In this document: positions 1 through 8,452 of the stretch, one piece after another
Position numbering within the stretch: position 1 is the first letter of the stretch
Layout of the letters: each line of letters opens with the position of its first letter
Source: Bacteroidota bacterium
Lineage (GTDB): Bacteria > Bacteroidota > Bacteroidia > M30B66
Length of the DNA stretch: 64,000 nt
Direction: 5' to 3'
NCBI GenBank assembly: GCA_027490225.1
Contig: JAIXYK010000062.1
Location: 1 to 64,000 of the forward strand
The notes under the pieces: model-generated
What the model was told of the DNA's origin: nothing
Database searches by the model: none
The model's input: only the letters and a program-made list of their open reading frames with translations
Position numbers and translations under genes: made by a program

Positions 1-91
1 TCAACTTTTAACTTTCAACTTTTAACTTTCAACTTTTAACTTTCAACTTTTAACTTTCAACTTTTAACTTTCAACTTTTAACTTTCAACTT
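1..91. repeat. 14-bp tandem repeat, about 6.5 copies
   Basis: Perfect tandem copies of the unit TCAACTTTTAACTT run from the left edge of the window to about base 91, so the array is probably longer to the left. The array overlaps the last codons and stop of the minus-strand glycosyltransferase gene, whose TGA stop (71-73) is itself part of a repeat unit. It looks like a simple-sequence minisatellite; no function can be read from it. Confidence 0.95.
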
Positions 92-1543
92 CTCTACTTC
101 GACTATCTCCCAAATCCTCGACCTGCTAATCCAATTAAAGAAATTTATTTGCTTTATCAATTTCGGGTAGGCGCAATACAAATGCTTCATTTTATATCCC
201 GGATACGATTCATCTTTCATTATATTTCTATTCAACACCAGCATTTTATGTGCATTTAACTCATGTAAACATTCATTCACGCTATTTTCTTCTGTTGCCA
301 CGAAAACTGATATATTTTCAATTTTATAAAAAATTGCTTCCACGCCTGAAATATCGTAAACACTCTTTTCAGGACAAACTATTACAACCTTTTGATGATT
401 TCCTAATTCATATAAATACCTATAATAACTTACCGCTTCCTGCGCTGGTGTTATTGCTTTAACTAGTAAAATTGGCGTATTTATTACCAAAATAAAAGTT
501 GTAACAATTTTAAATGTTTTACTAAAAGTAAATCTGTTCATTAAACTATCAAAACCATCTACAGCTATACATGTGAAACAAAAAATCATTGGAAATAAGA
601 ACCTAAGTTCTTTATGCCCAACCAAAAAATGAGCAAGCAGAAACGGAATGATTATCCAAACAAAAATGGAACTTGGTTTTGAATATACTCCCCATGCAAA
701 CAAAATCAACAATATGATTGAAAGAGGAGGAATTCCCGATAAAATATATGCATTCAAATAAAACCACCAGGGCATTGTTCCCCATTCAGCAGCTAAATTC
801 AACGATATATTAGCCGTGTAATAATTATAAGGTGTAAACTCGAAACTCCCATATAACCAGTAATCCAGACTCAAACAAAGCAATAAAGCAATTGCTCCGC
901 CTGTAATCATGTATGCTAGGTTTTTCCAAGTTTCCTTTTTTACAATCAATAACCATAGTCCAATTCCTGCAATTGAAAAAGCCATTTGAAACCTAAAGAA
1001 AAACGATAATCCTAAAAGCAATCCTGCTATTAGGTTATAATAAATTTGACTCGTTTTTTGTTCTGGTGATATTAATATAAAATATACTCCGGCAAGCATA
1101 GTAATTGAAGCATAATTTTCTGATGAAAACCGCACACTTAAAAATGGAATAAACCAGATGAAAAAACTTACAAACAGCAATAAGTGCCTTGTTTTTTCAT
1201 TTTTAAAATTCTTAATTAATAGAACAAACAAACGGCTAATTACTAACCAAGAAAGGATTGCCGTGATTATCCTTAAAATTGTAAGCTGTTTAAATGGATC
1301 ATTTAATCCTAAGAAATTGAAAGTTTCTAATAATAAATAGCCAATTGAAACTTGTAATGCTGGTCTTATGCGGGATTCAAATTCCCATGGGAGTTCATTT
1401 AAACTTGTTTTCCCCATTTTATAATTAGCAAATTCAATCAACTGAAAATGCTCATCTGGGTGGAAAAAACCTTCGCTGTAGTAGGCCGTGACCAAAAAGA
1501 GACAAAACGAAAAGATTAGTCCTAATTTAATGTTCTTTGTCAA
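71..1543 (-). CDS. GT22-family (Alg9/PIG-B-like) mannosyltransferase
   Basis: A 490-residue polytopic membrane protein. Residues 28-34 read HPDEHFQ, followed by a WE...RIRP stretch at 53-61. This is the first-loop signature of dolichol/prenyl-phosphate-dependent GT22 glycosyltransferases (Alg9, PIG-B), in which the acidic residues are catalytic. The rest is a series of hydrophobic segments with short loops, as expected for a GT-C fold. It probably transfers a mannose-type sugar from a lipid-linked donor on the periplasmic side; the acceptor is unknown. Its last residues (KLKVKS) and stop codon are encoded inside the 14-bp tandem repeat, so copy-number changes could alter the C-terminus. It stands alone on its strand. 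Confidence 0.75.
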   Translation of the reverse strand: MTKNIKLGLIFSFCLFLVTAYYSEGFFHPDEHFQLIEFANYKMGKTSLNELPWEFESRIRPALQVSIGYLLLETFNFLGLNDPFKQLTILRIITAILSWLVISRLFVLLIKNFKNEKTRHLLLFVSFFIWFIPFLSVRFSSENYASITMLAGVYFILISPEQKTSQIYYNLIAGLLLGLSFFFRFQMAFSIAGIGLWLLIVKKETWKNLAYMITGGAIALLLCLSLDYWLYGSFEFTPYNYYTANISLNLAAEWGTMPWWFYLNAYILSGIPPLSIILLILFAWGVYSKPSSIFVWIIIPFLLAHFLVGHKELRFLFPMIFCFTCIAVDGFDSLMNRFTFSKTFKIVTTFILVINTPILLVKAITPAQEAVSYYRYLYELGNHQKVVIVCPEKSVYDISGVEAIFYKIENISVFVATEENSVNECLHELNAHKMLVLNRNIMKDESYPGYKMKHLYCAYPKLIKQINFFNWISRSRIWEIVEVEKLKVKS

Positions 1544-1699
1544 AATCTAGCCTCTTGTGTATTTTTTGCAAAGCTAGACAATCTAAAAGCTTTTTGATTG
1601 ATAGAAATATGAAAATGATGTTAATCTTTTACTATTAAAAGATGGTAAATTTTGTTGAATACTAATTGTTAATACAAGTATTTAAGATGATTTAATTAT

Positions 1700-2587
1700 T
1701 TAAGTAATAATTGATATTACCCATCCTAAAAAGAACATTGTCAATAACATAATAATTAGGAATAAATACAAACTATCAACATTGCTTATCGTTTCTTCGA
1801 AGCTTTTTTTGTTTCTAGCTTTTGTGGGTGTATTTGTGTTGTATGCTGTATTGATATTTATTTCAAGAACGGAGACAGGTAAAGAAGTCGGAATTGAAAC
1901 TGATGCTGAAACTGGAACAGGATCAGAAATTGAATCTGGTATGGGTGTAGAAACTGGAATTGAAACTGTAACAGGTTCTGAAACTGAAATTGGCTCTGGT
2001 ATTGGTGGAGAAACAGGAATTGAAATTGGATCAGGAGCAATACCAGCATTTGGAATTGAAACTTCGCTTGGAATTTCTATAGAAATAGGAGGAACGTTTA
2101 ATTGTTCTGAAATCATAGAAATAATTTCATCTTCAATTGTTTTTTCGGGCTTTTCAGGTATAGCAGGAACTTCAACAATTGCTGGTTTTTCTGTAATAGG
2201 AATTACTTTGGGGGCAATTTCCATTTGAAGCGCCTCTGTTGCCAATTTAAAAGAAGCCTCTCCTGAATAGTTTGTTTCTACTTCAGAAAATACTTTTGCT
2301 GGCATCTTTTTTACCCCAGTAATTTTCTTTTGATTAGCTCTTAATTCAGCATCAATTTTTAACCAGTCTATTCTTGAGAATCCAATTTGAAGCTGATCTT
2401 CTGCGCGCAGTATACATTCACTCACTCTGACGCCATTCACCAAACTGCCGTATTTCGATTTTAAATCTAATAAGACAAGTTCATCGTTATCATTAATGTA
2501 CAAATGTGCGTGGAATGATTCTACTAATTTGTCATCCAATACCAGGTTGTTGTCAATATCTCGACCTATTTTATATACCTGGTTCAT
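1700..2587 (-). CDS. FHA-domain protein with Pro/Ser/Val/Ile-rich linker and C-terminal anchor
   Basis: A 295-residue protein in three parts. Residues 1-80 form a forkhead-associated phosphothreonine-binding domain (GR at 8-9, Ser24/His28 region, NG at 51-52). Residues about 160-250 are a low-complexity linker of repeated Ser-Ile-Pro-Val/Glu-Pro units, and residues about 272-294 are a hydrophobic tail anchor. The FHA domain should face the cytoplasm. The gene begins 4 bp after the stop of the VWA-FHA gene, so the two are almost certainly co-transcribed. FHA domains read Thr phosphorylation, but no Ser/Thr kinase is present in the window. Function unknown beyond phosphopeptide recognition. Confidence 0.8.
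   Translation of the reverse strand: MNQVYKIGRDIDNNLVLDDKLVESFHAHLYINDNDELVLLDLKSKYGSLVNGVRVSECILRAEDQLQIGFSRIDWLKIDAELRANQKKITGVKKMPAKVFSEVETNYSGEASFKLATEALQMEIAPKVIPITEKPAIVEVPAIPEKPEKTIEDEIISMISEQLNVPPISIEIPSEVSIPNAGIAPDPISIPVSPPIPEPISVSEPVTVSIPVSTPIPDSISDPVPVSASVSIPTSLPVSVLEININTAYNTNTPTKARNKKSFEETISNVDSLYLFLIIMLLTMFFLGWVISIIT
1850..2085. repeat. Imperfect internal repeats encoding the FHA protein linker
   Basis: On the plus strand this stretch repeats variants of GGAATTGAAACTG and GGAGAAACAGG every 15-30 bases. On the coding (minus) strand it gives alternating Ile/Val-Pro-Val-Ser and Glu-Pro-Ile-Ser units. It also opens a long artefactual frame on the plus strand. Confidence 0.7.
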
Positions 2588-2591
2588 TGTG

Positions 2592-4106
2592 TCATTCTTT
2601 CAATGTTAGCTCTACCTGGCCTAGTTTAATTCTGTCGCCATGTTTTAACTCCAATCTACGGATACGTTCTCCATTTACAAAAGTTCCATTGGTGCTGCCT
2701 AAATCTTCAATCTCAATTTTACCCTTATCAATCCTAATTATAGCATGATTTTTTGTTACTGTTTGCTCATTAATAACAATATCATTTGTTTCCAGCCTTC
2801 CAATTTTAGTTTCATTGCCTAATGGGTAAGTATTTGTTCTTCCGCCTAAACTTACCAATACAACAGGGCCAGATGGTTTTACAGGAATAACCGGTGCTGT
2901 TTGAACCTGAACTTTTTCCAAAGGAACTGTTTTGGCAGCAGTCTCCTTAGTTGGTGAAGTTGAAACGTCTTCTTCAATTTCTTCAGTTGAACTAGCTTTT
3001 CCTTTTTTACCAGCCGCATTCACTAAAAGCATTATAATTACTATTGCACCTAAAATACCTATAGAAATCCATAAGTACTTTTTAAAATCTTCAGGAATTA
3101 GCGAACCTGCATTTGGGTCAGAAACTGTAAAAATTTGTCTTGTACCTTTATAATTAACGTCTAATTTAACTGAAGACGATGGTAACTTATCAGTAAAAAC
3201 AGTGAACAACAAGTCATATGCAGCCTCTTGCATACTTTGTGGAATTGGGGAATTTATAAAATCGGTGATAGCGTTTATTATTTCGACCGTAGAGCGACAT
3301 TGTATGTTTTTACCTCCTGTTTTAGAGCAAATCCTGCTTATCATTCCAGAGCTATAAACAGTATCGCTTGCTAAATAAGTAACAGCATAAACTGGAATTC
3401 CCATATCTCGGGCCTTTGCTATACATTCAGCCGATGAAACAGATGAAGTACTATTATTCCTTGCTACCGAAAGCACTATAAAAAGCTTATTGGATGGTAA
3501 ATCTTTTTGATTTTGTAAATACTCTAGTGATTCAAATATACTTTTATACAAATCAGATCTGTATAAACTATCTGCTAAAGGATTTATTTTAGAATTTAAG
3601 CGAGAAGAAAACGAAGATTTATTTTCGGTAAATTTCTCATTTACCATTTGTAAACCTACACTATCAACTGCCATACTTCCAAAATAACCAGCATTCACCA
3701 GATCCTGATCATCTAAATTTTCTAAAGCTGCTTTAACGCCATCTTTTATTACTGAAATGCCTTTTCCATAGGTATTTCCAGATGATTCTATTAAGAAATA
3801 AACAGTTCTTCCTTTTTCAGGTGCTGATCCTGGTGCACTTTCCTGCAAGGTGTATGGTATTTTTCGCTCATCCTGAAAAACATTCAATTCATCTTGTTGG
3901 AATTTTGTTTTTCCCTTATAAATGATACCCATTTTTATATTAGGAAACAAACTCGAATCAACATTAACTACCTGTAATTCTTGCGCTTCACCAGAAATGG
4001 AATTAAGCATGAATGAAAGAATTAACAAACAGAAATTAATTTTATGCTTCACGGGTTTTATTAAATTGGTAAAGAATTTATTAGAAATAAGCACTTGCGC
4101 GTTCAT
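2592..4106 (-). CDS. Membrane protein with extracytoplasmic VWA domain and cytoplasmic FHA domain
   Basis: A 504-residue protein. A hydrophobic N-terminal signal (about 22-42) precedes a von Willebrand A-type domain (about 100-290). One membrane helix follows (about 344-366), then a Glu/Thr-rich linker and a C-terminal FHA domain (about 415-504) with GR at 436-437, NH at 453-454 and STNGTFVNG at 471-479. The MIDAS is degenerate: the usual DxSxS is ESSGN at 107-111, and the usual Thr-Asp-Gly strand end reads LSVARNN. The VWA may therefore not bind metal classically. The predicted topology puts VWA outside and the phosphopeptide reader inside, suggesting signalling across the inner membrane. 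It is the first gene of a two-gene unit with the other FHA protein. Confidence 0.8.
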   Translation of the reverse strand: MNAQVLISNKFFTNLIKPVKHKINFCLLILSFMLNSISGEAQELQVVNVDSSLFPNIKMGIIYKGKTKFQQDELNVFQDERKIPYTLQESAPGSAPEKGRTVYFLIESSGNTYGKGISVIKDGVKAALENLDDQDLVNAGYFGSMAVDSVGLQMVNEKFTENKSSFSSRLNSKINPLADSLYRSDLYKSIFESLEYLQNQKDLPSNKLFIVLSVARNNSTSSVSSAECIAKARDMGIPVYAVTYLASDTVYSSGMISRICSKTGGKNIQCRSTVEIINAITDFINSPIPQSMQEAAYDLLFTVFTDKLPSSSVKLDVNYKGTRQIFTVSDPNAGSLIPEDFKKYLWISIGILGAIVIIMLLVNAAGKKGKASSTEEIEEDVSTSPTKETAAKTVPLEKVQVQTAPVIPVKPSGPVVLVSLGGRTNTYPLGNETKIGRLETNDIVINEQTVTKNHAIIRIDKGKIEIEDLGSTNGTFVNGERIRRLELKHGDRIKLGQVELTLKE

Positions 4107-4191
4107 AGGTACAATTAGCGCTCAAAAATGCAAAAAAACGTCGCACACTAATTAATTTTTTTAGACAGTTATAAACAGTTTTCTTTACAAA

Positions 4192-4944
4192 ATGAATTTT
4201 GAGATGATAAACGCTTCATTTAAACAAAAACTAAAGGCAGAAAAACCAATTATAGCTTTAACTATTGTTGTTTGCATGCTGCTTATTGCGAAAGATTACT
4301 TTGGTAGCGCATTTCAAATATTTCCAATATTAGAATTCATTAATTTCAATACATTACTCAATACCTTCACTTATAGCCCCAATGCACATTTTTATAAGCA
4401 ATTGTATTGGCTATTCGGGTGCTACTTATTCTATCTTATTCTTCCCATGTGCTATGTTACATTGAGCAATAACAAATTATCAGAAGTAGGGTGGAAGCTT
4501 ACTATTCCTAAAAAACACCTTTCTATTTATGTTTGTCTTGGTTTAATTATAGTTCCAGTAATAATAATCGCTGCTACCACTGAAAAATTTCAAAACACAT
4601 ATCCTTTCTTCAAATTCAATCCACTTATTCACTCTTGGCAGCATTTTGCAATTTGGGAAACAGGTTATATGCTTCAATTTGTTGCAGTTGAGTTTTTTTT
4701 TCGTGGATTTCTGCTTTTTGGCTTGGCTCGTTTTATTGGACCATATGCGGTCTACGTTGCAGTAATTCCTTATTGTATGATTCATTTCGGTAAGCCATTA
4801 CCAGAAACAATAGGAGCAATTATTGCCGGAATTGTGTTAGGAAAAATGGCACTCGCATCTAAATCTATTTTTCCAGGTATTCTAATCCATTGTTTAGTAG
4901 GTTGCTTAATGGATTGCTTAAGCACCTATCACAAGTATTACTAA
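4192..4944 (+). CDS. CPBP-family intramembrane metalloprotease-like protein
   Basis: A 250-residue multi-spanning protein with the three motifs of the CAAX protease/bacteriocin-processing (Abi, PF02517) family: motif 1 VEFFFRG at 166-172, motif 2 with His198 in YCMIHF, and motif 3 with His233 in HCLVGCLMD. The first Glu of the usual EExxxR is Val166, so only Glu167 and Arg171 remain, and proteolytic activity is uncertain. The substrate cannot be predicted. The stop overlaps the stop of the convergent reductase gene by 4 bp. Confidence 0.75.
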   Translation: MNFEMINASFKQKLKAEKPIIALTIVVCMLLIAKDYFGSAFQIFPILEFINFNTLLNTFTYSPNAHFYKQLYWLFGCYLFYLILPMCYVTLSNNKLSEVGWKLTIPKKHLSIYVCLGLIIVPVIIIAATTEKFQNTYPFFKFNPLIHSWQHFAIWETGYMLQFVAVEFFFRGFLLFGLARFIGPYAVYVAVIPYCMIHFGKPLPETIGAIIAGIVLGKMALASKSIFPGILIHCLVGCLMDCLSTYHKYY

Positions 4945-5960
4945 AATCTCCTATTGAGTTTTAAGATTGTATTTTCAATAGCACTATCAATTGATCGAAA
5001 GTTATAATTAAGTGCACTCACTATCTTGTCATTTGTATAATAACTTTTGTTTCCAACCATTTTTAATGCAACCTTATTGGGTAAATATTTTTTGCCTGTT
5101 ACAAAATTTCTACATCCATTAATAAACACAATTAATTTCAAAAGCCAAGTTGGGGCAATCTTAAACTCAGCGCTTACATTTAATTTTTTTGCAATCTTTT
5201 CTGCAAAATTTAGAACCGATAAGTTTTCTGCTGAAACAATAAACCTTTCTCCTGCTATTTTCTTTTCTATCAATTGAAAACATATACTAGCTACATCTCT
5301 AACATCTACATAACCTGTAAGTCCTGTTGTAATATATTTCATTCCATTCTTAATTCTGTAAAACAATGCCATGGTTCCGGTTTCTTTTTCAGAAGGTCCA
5401 ATAATTACCGAAGGATTCACAATTACTGCATTCAAACCTTCTTCAATTCCACGCCAAACTTCATTTTCTCCAGCTCTTTTAGAAATCGCATACGCTGAAA
5501 GTAGAGTATCATCTTTTGTAAACAACGTTTCATCTACTTCTCCATCCGCAACTTTGTTAATTGTACTTATTGAACTCACATAAAGTAGTTGCTTAACTTT
5601 TTGAGTAATGCAAGCATTAACAATATTGGCAGTTCCTTCACCATTTACTTTCAACATTTCCCATTTATCCTCATTAAACAACGAAATTAATCCAGCACAA
5701 TGGTAAACTACATCAATATCCAGTAAGCTTTCGTTTATTAAATCAATATCTGTAATTTCTCCTTCAACAAATTTCACAAAATCGCTCAATTCACTGCCTT
5801 CTAAACCATACCATTTCAAAACCGTTTTTAAAACTTCATTTGCTTTTTCAACATTTCTAACCAAAACGATGACAGATTTTTTTTCATTTATCAATTCAAT
5901 TAATAAATGACTTCCTAGCAATCCCGTGGCTCCGGTGAGAAAAATTTTCGGCTTTTCCAT
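4941..5960 (-). CDS. NAD(P)-dependent epimerase/dihydroflavonol-reductase-like SDR
   Basis: A 339-residue extended short-chain dehydrogenase/reductase. The Rossmann glycine motif GATGLLG lies at 10-16, and the catalytic YxxxK is Tyr157/Lys161 (YAISK) with upstream Ser129-Ser130 in VSS. The overall pattern resembles dihydroflavonol 4-reductase, 3-beta-HSD-like and hopanoid-associated sugar epimerases. The exact substrate cannot be told from sequence. It is a single gene, convergent with the CPBP gene. Confidence 0.8.
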   Translation of the reverse strand: MEKPKIFLTGATGLLGSHLLIELINEKKSVIVLVRNVEKANEVLKTVLKWYGLEGSELSDFVKFVEGEITDIDLINESLLDIDVVYHCAGLISLFNEDKWEMLKVNGEGTANIVNACITQKVKQLLYVSSISTINKVADGEVDETLFTKDDTLLSAYAISKRAGENEVWRGIEEGLNAVIVNPSVIIGPSEKETGTMALFYRIKNGMKYITTGLTGYVDVRDVASICFQLIEKKIAGERFIVSAENLSVLNFAEKIAKKLNVSAEFKIAPTWLLKLIVFINGCRNFVTGKKYLPNKVALKMVGNKSYYTNDKIVSALNYNFRSIDSAIENTILKLNRRF

Positions 5961-6027
5961 GCCTGCAAGCTACAAACTAAGAAACCTGAAAATAGGTATT
6001 TGTCAATTTTTTTATTAATATTGTTAT

Positions 6028-6396
6028 GTGAATCTGAAACACATAGTTTTTTTGATTGTAGTTTTTATAGCATTTTCTGGAAAAGCACAGAAAGTTGTAC
6101 TTAAAACTGATACTGGTGTTGCAAGTTATTATGCTGTAAAATTCCATGGAAGAAAAACCGCAAGTGGTGAAATTTTTCACAAAGACAGTTTAACTGCTGC
6201 TCACAAAACACTTCCTTTTGGCACCCGGGTCAGGGTTACAAATCTAAAGAACAATAAATCTGTAATCGTTAAAGTAAACGACCGTGGCATGCAAGGCAAA
6301 AAAAGAATCATAGATTTAAGTCAAGCAGCCGCCAAAGAGCTTAACATGATAGGAAGTGGATTAATAAAAGTAAAGGTTGAAGTGTTAGAAAAATAA
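6028..6396 (+). CDS. rlpA: RlpA-like septal ring lytic transglycosylase domain protein
   Basis: A 122-residue exported protein with a signal peptide (residues 1-20) followed by a double-psi beta-barrel of the RlpA type: ASYY...GRKTASGE, then LPFGTRVRVTNL, then VNDRG with its conserved Asp. RlpA enzymes cleave glycan strands lacking stem peptides. There is no SPOR domain, so this is a minimal RlpA. The start is GTG at 6028: an in-frame stop lies at 6016-6018, and the ATG at 6026 is out of frame. It converges with the MerR gene. Confidence 0.85.
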   Translation: MNLKHIVFLIVVFIAFSGKAQKVVLKTDTGVASYYAVKFHGRKTASGEIFHKDSLTAAHKTLPFGTRVRVTNLKNNKSVIVKVNDRGMQGKKRIIDLSQAAAKELNMIGSGLIKVKVEVLEK

Positions 6397-6398
6397 TA

Positions 6399-6737
6399 CT
6401 AAAGCTCTTGCTTCATCGAAACCAAAAATGCCCTAATCTTCTTTAGTTTCTCTACAATTTCCAATTCAGTATCAATAGCTACTTTATTGTCTTTCAGCAT
6501 TTGTTTAGCCCCTTGCAACGTATAACCCTTTTCCTTTACTAAGAAAAATATCGTTTTAAACATGTTTACATCTTGCTGCGTAAACAAGCGATTGCCTTTT
6601 TTATTCTTACTAGGCTTAATAGCATCAAATTCCTTTTCCCAAAATCTAATTAATGAGGTGTTTACTTCAAACATATCAGCAACTTCACCTATAGAGTAAA
6701 ATAGCTTTTCTGAAATTTCTTTAGAATCATCAGTCAT
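6399..6737 (-). CDS. MerR-family transcriptional regulator
   Basis: A 112-residue protein that is essentially a MerR winged-helix DNA-binding domain: YSIGEVADMFEVNTSLIRFWEKEF at about 14-37, then the wing and a short helical tail. It has no cysteine-rich or other effector domain, the small type common in Bacteroidota. Targets unknown. A TAnnTTTG box on the minus strand (6769-6776) lies about 30 bp upstream of the ATG. Confidence 0.85.
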   Translation of the reverse strand: MTDDSKEISEKLFYSIGEVADMFEVNTSLIRFWEKEFDAIKPSKNKKGNRLFTQQDVNMFKTIFFLVKEKGYTLQGAKQMLKDNKVAIDTELEIVEKLKKIRAFLVSMKQEL

Positions 6738-6768
6738 ATACCTCGTATCTAATCCTTTTTTTATGCGC

Positions 6769-6776
6769 CAAATGTA
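6769..6776 (-). promoter_or_regulatory. Candidate -7 box (TACATTTG) for the MerR gene
   Basis: TACATTTG on the minus strand matches the Bacteroidota -7 consensus TAnnTTTG, 31 bp before the MerR start. No well-spaced -33 TTG was seen; the nearest lies 27 bp away. Confidence 0.5.
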
Positions 6777-6932
6777 GTCTAATTGTTAAAAACTAACTCT
6801 AATCAATCATTGCAAAATGCTTATATTACACATTATCAGATTAATATATATATTCATACAATTGTGAATTACTATTCAGTAAAAAATGAATACTAATACC
6901 TATTGACAATTAAATTAGCAAAAAAACACATT

Positions 6933-8213
6933 ATGAGTTCCACAACTACTTCAGCTATTTCAAAAACAAGACATGAGCAGATTTTAGACACAATAGACGA
7001 AGTAACAAACATATCAGCAAGTCTTGGCATTGCTCAGCTTAAAGTCGAAAATGAAGAAATCAATGGGAGAACAATTAGCATTAAAGGACGAGAAGTAGTT
7101 AACTTTGGTTCTTGTAGTTATCTTGGTTTAGAAAAAAATCCTGAAATAGTTGAGGGTGTTGTTGATGCAGTTAGAAAGTACGGTTCTCAATTTTCGTCCT
7201 CTCGCGCTTATGCTTCAGTTACATTATATACAGAAGCCGAATCCTTATTAGAAGAAATCTTCGAAAGACCAATTCTTTTGGCCCCAACCGTTACATTGGG
7301 CCATTTATCAAATATTCCTGTTTTAGTTGGCGACAGAGATGCCGTTATACTTGACCTTCAGGTACATGCCTGTGTACAAACAGCTGCTCAACTTGTAAAA
7401 GCACGCGGTGTTCATGTGGAACTCATCCGTCACAACAGAGTAGATATTCTAGAAGAACGCATCAATGAATTAAAAGATAAATACGAAAAAATCTGGTACA
7501 TGGCCGATGGCGTTTATTCCATGTATGGCGATTTTCTTCCCATCAACGAATTGTACCGTTTGTTAGATTCCTATCCGCAATTCAATTTGTATGTTGACGA
7601 TGCGCATGGCACCGGATGGATTGGAAACAATGGAGTAGGGTATGTATTAAGTCAAAAACCATTTCACGAACGTTTATTCTTAGTTGCAGGACTTGCCAAA
7701 AGCTTTGCAGCCTGCGGAGGAGTGTTAGTTTTTCCAAATGAAAGAGCTAAAAATAAAGTGCGCAACTGTGGTGGTACTTTCATTTTTTCTGGTCCCATTC
7801 AACCACCTATGCTTGGCGCAATTGTAGCTTCAGCCAAATTGCACCTTAGTAACAATATTAAATTCTACCAAAACGAGTTACAAAAAAGAGTTGATTATTT
7901 TGTAGAAACATGCAAATCATTCAACTTACCTTTAATTGGTGAGTCAAATTCACCCATATTTTTCATTGGAGTTGGCAAGCCAGGCGTTGGTTACAACATG
8001 GTTACTCGTATCATGAACAAAGGTTTTTACATCAACCTGAGTGTTTTTCCAAGTGTACCTTATAAAAACACAGGTTTACGTATTCCTCTTACTGTAAATC
8101 ACACATTCGAAGATATTTACGATTTGTTATCCATCATTGCTGAACAATTGCCATTCGCATTAAAAGATAACGATTCATCAATAGAAGAAATTAAAAAAGC
8201 ATTTAAAATTTAA
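6933..8213 (+). CDS. Alpha-oxoamine synthase family enzyme (serine palmitoyltransferase/KBL/BioF-like)
   Basis: A fold-type I PLP enzyme that condenses an amino acid with an acyl thioester. From the ATG at 6933 it has 426 residues. Landmarks in that numbering are NFGSCSYLGL near the N-terminus, the PLP-stacking His145, DDAHGTG at 222-228 and the Schiff-base lysine Lys256 in GLAKSFAACGG. These fit serine palmitoyltransferase, the sulfonolipid-forming cysteate acyltransferase, or KBL/BioF; sequence alone does not decide. A Bacteroidota chromosome makes sphingolipid or sulfonolipid synthesis plausible. An upstream in-frame TTG at 6903 exists, but the ATG has a better A-rich leader. A strong terminator follows. 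Confidence 0.75.
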   Translation: MSSTTTSAISKTRHEQILDTIDEVTNISASLGIAQLKVENEEINGRTISIKGREVVNFGSCSYLGLEKNPEIVEGVVDAVRKYGSQFSSSRAYASVTLYTEAESLLEEIFERPILLAPTVTLGHLSNIPVLVGDRDAVILDLQVHACVQTAAQLVKARGVHVELIRHNRVDILEERINELKDKYEKIWYMADGVYSMYGDFLPINELYRLLDSYPQFNLYVDDAHGTGWIGNNGVGYVLSQKPFHERLFLVAGLAKSFAACGGVLVFPNERAKNKVRNCGGTFIFSGPIQPPMLGAIVASAKLHLSNNIKFYQNELQKRVDYFVETCKSFNLPLIGESNSPIFFIGVGKPGVGYNMVTRIMNKGFYINLSVFPSVPYKNTGLRIPLTVNHTFEDIYDLLSIIAEQLPFALKDNDSSIEEIKKAFKI

Positions 8214-8231
8214 ATTTGGTTTAATTAGGTT

Positions 8232-8267
8232 AAAAGCAGCTGTTATTTTTTTAGCAGCTGCTTTTTT
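8232..8267 (+). terminator. Rho-independent terminator after the oxoamine synthase
   Basis: Inverted repeat AAAGCAGCTG / CAGCTGCTTT with a T-rich loop and a following run of T, starting 19 bp after the stop codon. Confidence 0.85.
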
Positions 8268-8297
8268 GTTTTCATACAATGCGCAAAATTAAATTTT

Positions 8298-8444
8298 GGG
8301 CGTGCCCCTGCTTCTCACGCTTCAACATATTTTGTAAAAACTAAAATTTTAGAAATTAACAACTAAAGCAGGGTCAGGCTGTCCGTTCCAAGGTTTTATT
8401 TCGCTGCGCTACTTAAAACGCTTTCCACTACCATCCTTCACGCG
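8298..8444 (+). repeat. Dispersed intergenic element, copy 1
   Basis: Begins GGGCGTGCCCCTGC (8298-8311), contains GCAGGGTCAGGCTGTCCG (8368-8385) and ends near CTACCATCCTTCACGC. It shares an ordered series of blocks with the minus-strand element at 50279-50376. CCCTGCTT (about 8305-8312) can pair with AAGCAGGG (about 8366-8373), and the enclosed loop holds the palindrome CTAAAATTTTAG (8341-8352). It sits between a terminator and the 3' end of tamL. It is higher in GC than its surroundings and no ORF is apparent. Confidence 0.6.
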
Positions 8445-8452
8445 GGCAAACA

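Noticed and set aside
1782-2228. 148-codon open frame on the plus strand, Gly/Glu/Thr-rich
   Set aside because: Antisense to the repetitive linker of the FHA protein; repeats keep the frame open on both strands.
8298-8444. Interpretation of the element as a CRISPR or attachment site
   Set aside because: There is no array of regularly spaced repeats, no integrase nearby and no tRNA target.
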